Source: Amycolatopsis granulosa
GTDB taxonomy: Bacteria; Actinomycetota; Actinomycetes; Mycobacteriales; Pseudonocardiaceae
Reading direction: 5' to 3'
Length of the DNA stretch: 64,000 nt
Assembly: GCF_011758745.1 (NCBI RefSeq)
Contig: NZ_JAANOV010000001.1
Location: 2,480,001 to 2,544,000, forward strand
This document shows positions 60,456 through 64,000 of the stretch, piece after piece. A program made the position numbers and the translations under genes. Numbering within the stretch: the stretch's first letter is position 1; every line of letters starts with the position of its first letter. The notes beneath the pieces were generated by a model. It worked only from the letters and a program-made list of their open reading frames with translations. It was not told the DNA's origin and did not search any database.

Positions 60456-61679
60456 TCAGCCCCGGGCGATCTTCGCCGCCAGGTTCTCGTCCAGCGTGGC
60501 GAGGAACTCCTCCGTCGTCTGGTACGGCTGGTCCTTGCCGACGAGCAGCGCCAGGTCCTTGGTCATCTTGCCGCTCTCGACGGTCTCGATGACGACCTGC
60601 TCGAGCTTGTTGGCGAAGCCCACCAGCTCGGAGTTGCCGTCCAGCTTGCCGCGGTGCTCGAGACCCCGGGTCCACGCGAAGATCGACGCGATCGGGTTGG
60701 TCGAGGTCGGCTTGCCCTGCTGGTGCTGGCGGTAATGCCGGGTGACAGTGCCGTGCGCGGCCTCGGCCTCCACGGTCTTGCCGTCCGGCGTGCGCAGCAC
60801 CGAGGTCATCAGGCCCAGCGAGCCGAAGCCCTGCGCGACGGTGTCGGACTGCACGTCACCGTCGTAGTTCTTGCACGCCCAGACGTACCCGCCCTCCCAC
60901 TTCAGGGACGCGGCGACCATGTCGTCGATCAGGCGGTGCTCATAGGTCAGGCCCTTGGCGTCGAAGTCGGCCTTGAACTCCTTGTCGAAGATCTCCTGGA
61001 AGGTGTCCTTGAACATGCCGTCATAGGCCTTCAGGATGGTGTTCTTCGTCGACATGTAGACCGGCATGCCGCGGTCCAGGCCGTACTGCAGCGAGGCGCG
61101 CGCGAAGTCCTCGATCGACTTGCGGTAGTTGTACATGCCCATCGCCACGCCACCGCCCTCCGGGTAGCGGGCGACCTCGAACTCCATCGGCTCGGAGCCG
61201 TCCTCGGGCACGTAGGTCATGGTCACCGTGCCGGGGCCGGGAACCTTGAAGTCCGTGGCCTTGTACTGGTCGCCGTGTGCGTGACGGCCGATGATGATCG
61301 GCTTGGTCCAGCCCGACACCAGCCGCGGGATGTTGGAGATGATGATCGGCTCACGGAAGACGACGCCGCCGAGGATGTTGCGGATGGTGCCGTTCGGGCT
61401 CCGCCACATCTTCTTCAGGCCGAACTCCTCGACCCGGGCCTCGTCCGGGGTGATGGTGGCGCACTTGACGCCGACGCCGTGCTTCTTGATGGCGTTCGCG
61501 GAATCGATCGTGACCTGGTCGTCGGTCCGGTCCCGCTCCTCGATGCCGAGGTCGTAGTACTCGAGGTTGATGTCGAGATAGGGGTGGATCAGCTTGTCCT
61601 TGATGAACTTCCAGATGATGCGAGTCATCTCGTCGCCGTCGAGTTCTACGACGGTGCCCTCGACCTTGATCTTGGCCAT
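60456..61679 (-). CDS. icd: NADP-dependent isocitrate dehydrogenase
   Basis: 407 aa, the homodimeric eukaryote-like class (length about 406, [17 protein letters not shown]). Substrate residues [12 protein letters not shown] and the metal ligands in [10 protein letters not shown] and TYEHRLIDD. Makes 2-oxoglutarate plus NADPH. ATG 61679 has GAGGAG upstream, so this one is not leaderless. Confidence 0.96.
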   Translation of the reverse strand: MAKIKVEGTVVELDGDEMTRIIWKFIKDKLIHPYLDINLEYYDLGIEERDRTDDQVTIDSANAIKKHGVGVKCATITPDEARVEEFGLKKMWRSPNGTIRNILGGVVFREPIIISNIPRLVSGWTKPIIIGRHAHGDQYKATDFKVPGPGTVTMTYVPEDGSEPMEFEVARYPEGGGVAMGMYNYRKSIEDFARASLQYGLDRGMPVYMSTKNTILKAYDGMFKDTFQEIFDKEFKADFDAKGLTYEHRLIDDMVAASLKWEGGYVWACKNYDGDVQSDTVAQGFGSLGLMTSVLRTPDGKTVEAEAAHGTVTRHYRQHQQGKPTSTNPIASIFAWTRGLEHRGKLDGNSELVGFANKLEQVVIETVESGKMTKDLALLVGKDQPYQTTEEFLATLDENLAAKIARG

Positions 61680-61879
61680 GAGCCGCGGTGCTCCTCTCGC
61701 GGATCTGCGCGTGTCCGTGCAGCACGTCTATGCGGTACAAGCGTACTGCTATTAGGAGACGAACGCCTTAAGTGGTGACGTACCTCAGTCTCCCAGGCAC
61801 GGGAAGTGGCCGACGTCACCGCCCCGGCCCCGGGCACGCGGGAGTGCGGGCCACCCCGCGCGGGTGCGACGATGGGCGC

Positions 61880-62452
61880 ATGCCGAAGAAGCTCCGTCTC
61901 ACCGGTGACGCCGACGCGGACAAGCTCCTCTCCGAGGACCCGTTCGCCCTCCTCACCGGGATGTTGCTGGATCAGCAGATCGCGATGGAGACGGCGTTCC
62001 TGGGCCCGAAGAAGATCGCCGACCGGATGGGCGGCTTCGACGTCCGCAAGATCGCGGAGTCCGGCCTGGAGGAGTTCGTGGAGCTGTGCGTGACCCCGCC
62101 GGCCATCCACCGCTACGGCGGGTCGATGGCCCGCCGTGTGCACGCCCTCGCCAACCACGTCGTCGAGCACTACGACGGCAAGGCCGACCGCATCTGGAAG
62201 CGGGGCACCCCGGACGGCAAGGAGGTCCTGCGCCGTCTCAAGGAGCTGCCCGGCTACGGCGACCAGAAGGCCCGGATCTTCCTCGCGCTGCTCGGCAAGC
62301 AGCGCGGCGTGCAGCCCGAGGGCTGGCGCGAGGCGGCGGGCGCCTACGGCGAGGAGGGCTCGCGCCGGTCGATCGCCGACGTCGTCAGCCCGGAGACCCT
62401 CGCCGAGGTCCGCGCGTTCAAGAAAGCCGCGAAGGCCGCCGCGAAGAACTGA
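61880..62452 (+). CDS. HhH-GPD family DNA glycosylase
   Basis: 190 aa. Helix-hairpin-helix LKELPGYGDQKARIFLAL, related to the Endo III / AlkA group; the catalytic Lys/Asp is not certain from the sequence (LLDQQIAMETAF and GFDVRKI flank the fold). Likely removes damaged bases before the AP endonuclease acts. ATG 61880 lies 6 nt after GACGAT (61868-61873). Confidence 0.85.
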   Translation: MPKKLRLTGDADADKLLSEDPFALLTGMLLDQQIAMETAFLGPKKIADRMGGFDVRKIAESGLEEFVELCVTPPAIHRYGGSMARRVHALANHVVEHYDGKADRIWKRGTPDGKEVLRRLKELPGYGDQKARIFLALLGKQRGVQPEGWREAAGAYGEEGSRRSIADVVSPETLAEVRAFKKAAKAAAKN

Positions 62453-62713
62453 TCAGCCGGGATGGGCGCCGGCCGTGTCGCGGATTTCGGTGCCGAGGCC
62501 AGACCCGCTCGCCCGCGCGCAGTGCGCGCAGCAGAAGAACCGGCCTTCGACCTCCACCCCGTGACCGAGGATCCGGCACCCGCAGTGCTCACACGACGGT
62601 GCGATTTTCTGCGCCGCGCACTCGATGCTGTCGAACGTGTAGGTGTCCCCGCTGACCGTGCGGACCTCGAACGACATCCAGTAGTCGTTTCCGCACACCA
62701 CGCAGCTCGCCAT
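62453..62713 (-). CDS. Cys-rich zinc/metallothionein-like protein
   Basis: 86 aa with nine cysteines in CVVC, ECA, CEHCGC and FCCAHCAR: a treble-clef or prokaryotic-metallothionein-like pattern. Small, no membrane segment. Probably binds zinc. It overlaps no neighbour and directly abuts the glycosylase on the other strand. Confidence 0.75.
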   Translation of the reverse strand: MASCVVCGNDYWMSFEVRTVSGDTYTFDSIECAAQKIAPSCEHCGCRILGHGVEVEGRFFCCAHCARASGSGLGTEIRDTAGAHPG

Positions 62714-62846
62714 CGTCGTCCTCCTTTTCCACCCGGACGAATCGAAGCGTGCTCGTCACCCGCGAGCGGGGCAACTCGATCAATTCGCCTCGGTGTGACA
62801 ATCGGCGCCGGGCCGAATTACCCTGGTTCCCGCGGAGGTGGTTCTG

Positions 62847-63047
62847 ATGCACGCAGCCGTAGGAGACCGGATTCTCGTCCACGGTCGTACCGTCGGAGCG
62901 GCCGAGCAGTCCGGGGAGATCGTCGAGGTCCGCGGGGAGAACGGCGGGCCGCCCTACCTCGTCCGGTTCGCCGACGGCCACGAGGGCCTGATCTTCCCCG
63001 GGTCCGACTGCGAGGTCACCCACGAGCGGCAGCAGAACAACGCTTGA
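62847..63047 (+). CDS. DUF1918 domain protein
   Basis: 66 aa: AAVGDRILVHGR, GEIVEVRG, PPYLVRFADGHEGLIFPG, the full DUF1918 pattern. ATG 62847 has GGAGGT (62834-62839); a GTG at 62838 lies within that site and is unlikely. Small beta domain of unknown role, common in actinobacteria. Confidence 0.88.
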   Translation: MHAAVGDRILVHGRTVGAAEQSGEIVEVRGENGGPPYLVRFADGHEGLIFPGSDCEVTHERQQNNA

Positions 63048-63202
63048 GCGCGTGGGGCTTGTCACCCCGCGCCCGGGATGACACCGGCACCCCGGCCCGT
63101 TGAGACTGAACGAGGGCAGCTCGTGCCGCCATGGACGGCGATGGGCTGTCCTTCTTCATGCCGCTCGACTGTATCGATGCAGACCACCTGGAAAGGAGTA
63201 CC

Positions 63203-64000
63203 GTGCCCATCGCGCTCCTCGCGCTCGCCGTCGGTGCCTTCGGTATCGGCACCACGGAATTCGTCATGATGGGTGTCCTTCCGCAGACCGCCGCGACCTT
63301 CGGGGTGGACATCCCGGCCGCCGGCCACCTCATCTCCGCGTACGCGCTCGGCGTGGTCGTCGGCGCGCCACTGCTGACCGCGGTCGCCGTCCGGTTGCCG
63401 CGCAAGATCATGCTGCTGGCGATGATCGCGCTGTTCACCGCGGGCAACCTGCTCTTCGCGCTGGCACCGGACCAGCGGTTCGGCCTCGTGTTCCGCTTCC
63501 TCACCGGGCTGCCGCACGGCGCGTTCTTCGGCGCCGGTGCGGTCGTGGCCGCGAGTCTCGTCAAGCCGGGCGACCGCGCGAAGGCCGTGTCGATGATGTT
63601 CCTCGGCCTGACCCTGGCCAACGTCGTCGGCGTGCCGCTGGGCACGCTGCTCGGTCAGCAGGTCGGCTGGCGCTTCACCTTCGGCGTGGTGGCGATGATC
63701 GGCCTGCTCGCGGTCCTGGCCATCGCGAAGCTGGTGCCGCACCAGGGCCGCCCCGAGCAGCCGTCGCTGCGCGGTGAGCTGGGCGCGTTCCGCCGCCCGC
63801 AGGTGTGGCTGGCGCTGGGGATCGTCACGTTCGGGCTGGGCGGCGTGTTCGCCTGCCTGTCCTACGTGACGCCGCTGATGACCGACGTCGCCGGCTACCA
63901 GCCGGGAAGCGTGACCCTGCTGCTCGCCCTCGCCGGTGTCGGCATGACCATCGGCAACCTGCTCGGCGGCCGGCTGGCGGACAAGGCGCTGATGCCGAGC
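63203..64000 (+). CDS. MFS exporter (DHA1, AraJ/CmlA type), partial at window end
   Basis: At least 266 codons, cut by the end of the window. GTG 63203 follows AAAGGAG. The signature GIGTTEFVMMGVLPQ at the N-terminus is the hallmark of the AraJ/SotB/CmlA group of sugar, drug and chloramphenicol exporters. About seven helices are visible. The substrate cannot be told from the sequence. Confidence 0.88.
   Translation, partial: MPIALLALAVGAFGIGTTEFVMMGVLPQTAATFGVDIPAAGHLISAYALGVVVGAPLLTAVAVRLPRKIMLLAMIALFTAGNLLFALAPDQRFGLVFRFLTGLPHGAFFGAGAVVAASLVKPGDRAKAVSMMFLGLTLANVVGVPLGTLLGQQVGWRFTFGVVAMIGLLAVLAIAKLVPHQGRPEQPSLRGELGAFRRPQVWLALGIVTFGLGGVFACLSYVTPLMTDVAGYQPGSVTLLLALAGVGMTIGNLLGGRLADKALMPS

Overview
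High-GC chromosomal DNA of a filamentous actinomycete, most likely a Pseudonocardiaceae member close to Amycolatopsis. This rests on GC-rich codon use with many GTG starts, actinobacterial rRNA, typical actinobacterial families (DUF1707, DUF1918, SCO4848-type membrane protein, DUF3516 helicase, long eukaryote-like DeoC, homodimeric NADP isocitrate dehydrogenase) and many -10 boxes lying 6-7 nt before start codons (leaderless mRNAs). The genus is an inference; I could not run a 16S search. I see no prophage, insertion sequence, CRISPR array or tRNA. This is core chromosome with small accessory scars.

Layout. 1-5.8 kb: glycerol kinase, an LpdA-type flavoprotein, a gamma-glutamylcyclotransferase-like protein, a patch with repeats, two DnaA-box-like sites and a gene remnant, then an M20 amidohydrolase. 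5.8-10.9 kb: methylmalonyl-CoA mutase operon mutA-mutB-meaB (minus strand). 11-15.2 kb: membrane Ser/Thr kinase, purine nucleoside phosphorylase and a phosphopentose/hexose mutase. 15.3-20.4 kb: a complete rRNA operon on the minus strand (16S-23S-5S). 20.9-25.1 kb: flavodoxin-like protein, a small membrane protein and TetR regulator that share an operator motif, a MerR/aldo-keto reductase operon, methyltransferase, upp. 25.1-29.7 kb: DUF1707 protein, deoC followed by a complete and a half-size aldehyde dehydrogenase, GNAT. 29.8-31.7 kb: [3Fe-4S] ferredoxin and P450 separated by a decayed MntA/HepT toxin-antitoxin module. 31.8-38.6 kb: WGxxGxxG-like surface protein, DUF3516 helicase with a divergent acidic protein, MerR/MFS pair. 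38.7-48.5 kb: adenosine deaminase, coiled-coil protein, VOC protein, then the nucleoside importer operon bmp-ATPase-permease-permease-cdd-deoA. 49-52.5 kb: sdhCDAB. 52.5-64 kb: VWA protein, D-Ala-D-Ala carboxypeptidase, YihY, trpS, exonuclease III, SH3 protein, icd, DNA glycosylase, small Cys-rich and DUF1918 proteins, and an MFS exporter cut off by the window end.

How the genes work together. The main theme is nucleoside salvage and catabolism. The BMP-type ABC importer brings nucleosides in. Add, Cdd, DeoA, PNP and Upp deaminate or phosphorolyse them. The phosphomutase can move phosphate from C1 to C5 of the pentose. DeoC splits deoxyribose-5-phosphate into glyceraldehyde-3-phosphate and acetaldehyde, and the adjacent aldehyde dehydrogenase can oxidise the aldehyde. 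A second theme is central carbon metabolism feeding the TCA cycle (succinyl-CoA via MutAB, SdhCDAB, Icd). From memory, the order lpdA, amidohydrolase, deoD, pmmB, upp, add, deoA, cdd, sdhCDAB, dacB, trpS, icd is also that of M. tuberculosis around Rv3303c-Rv3339c. On that reading, the rRNA operon and several small loci are insertions into an old conserved block.
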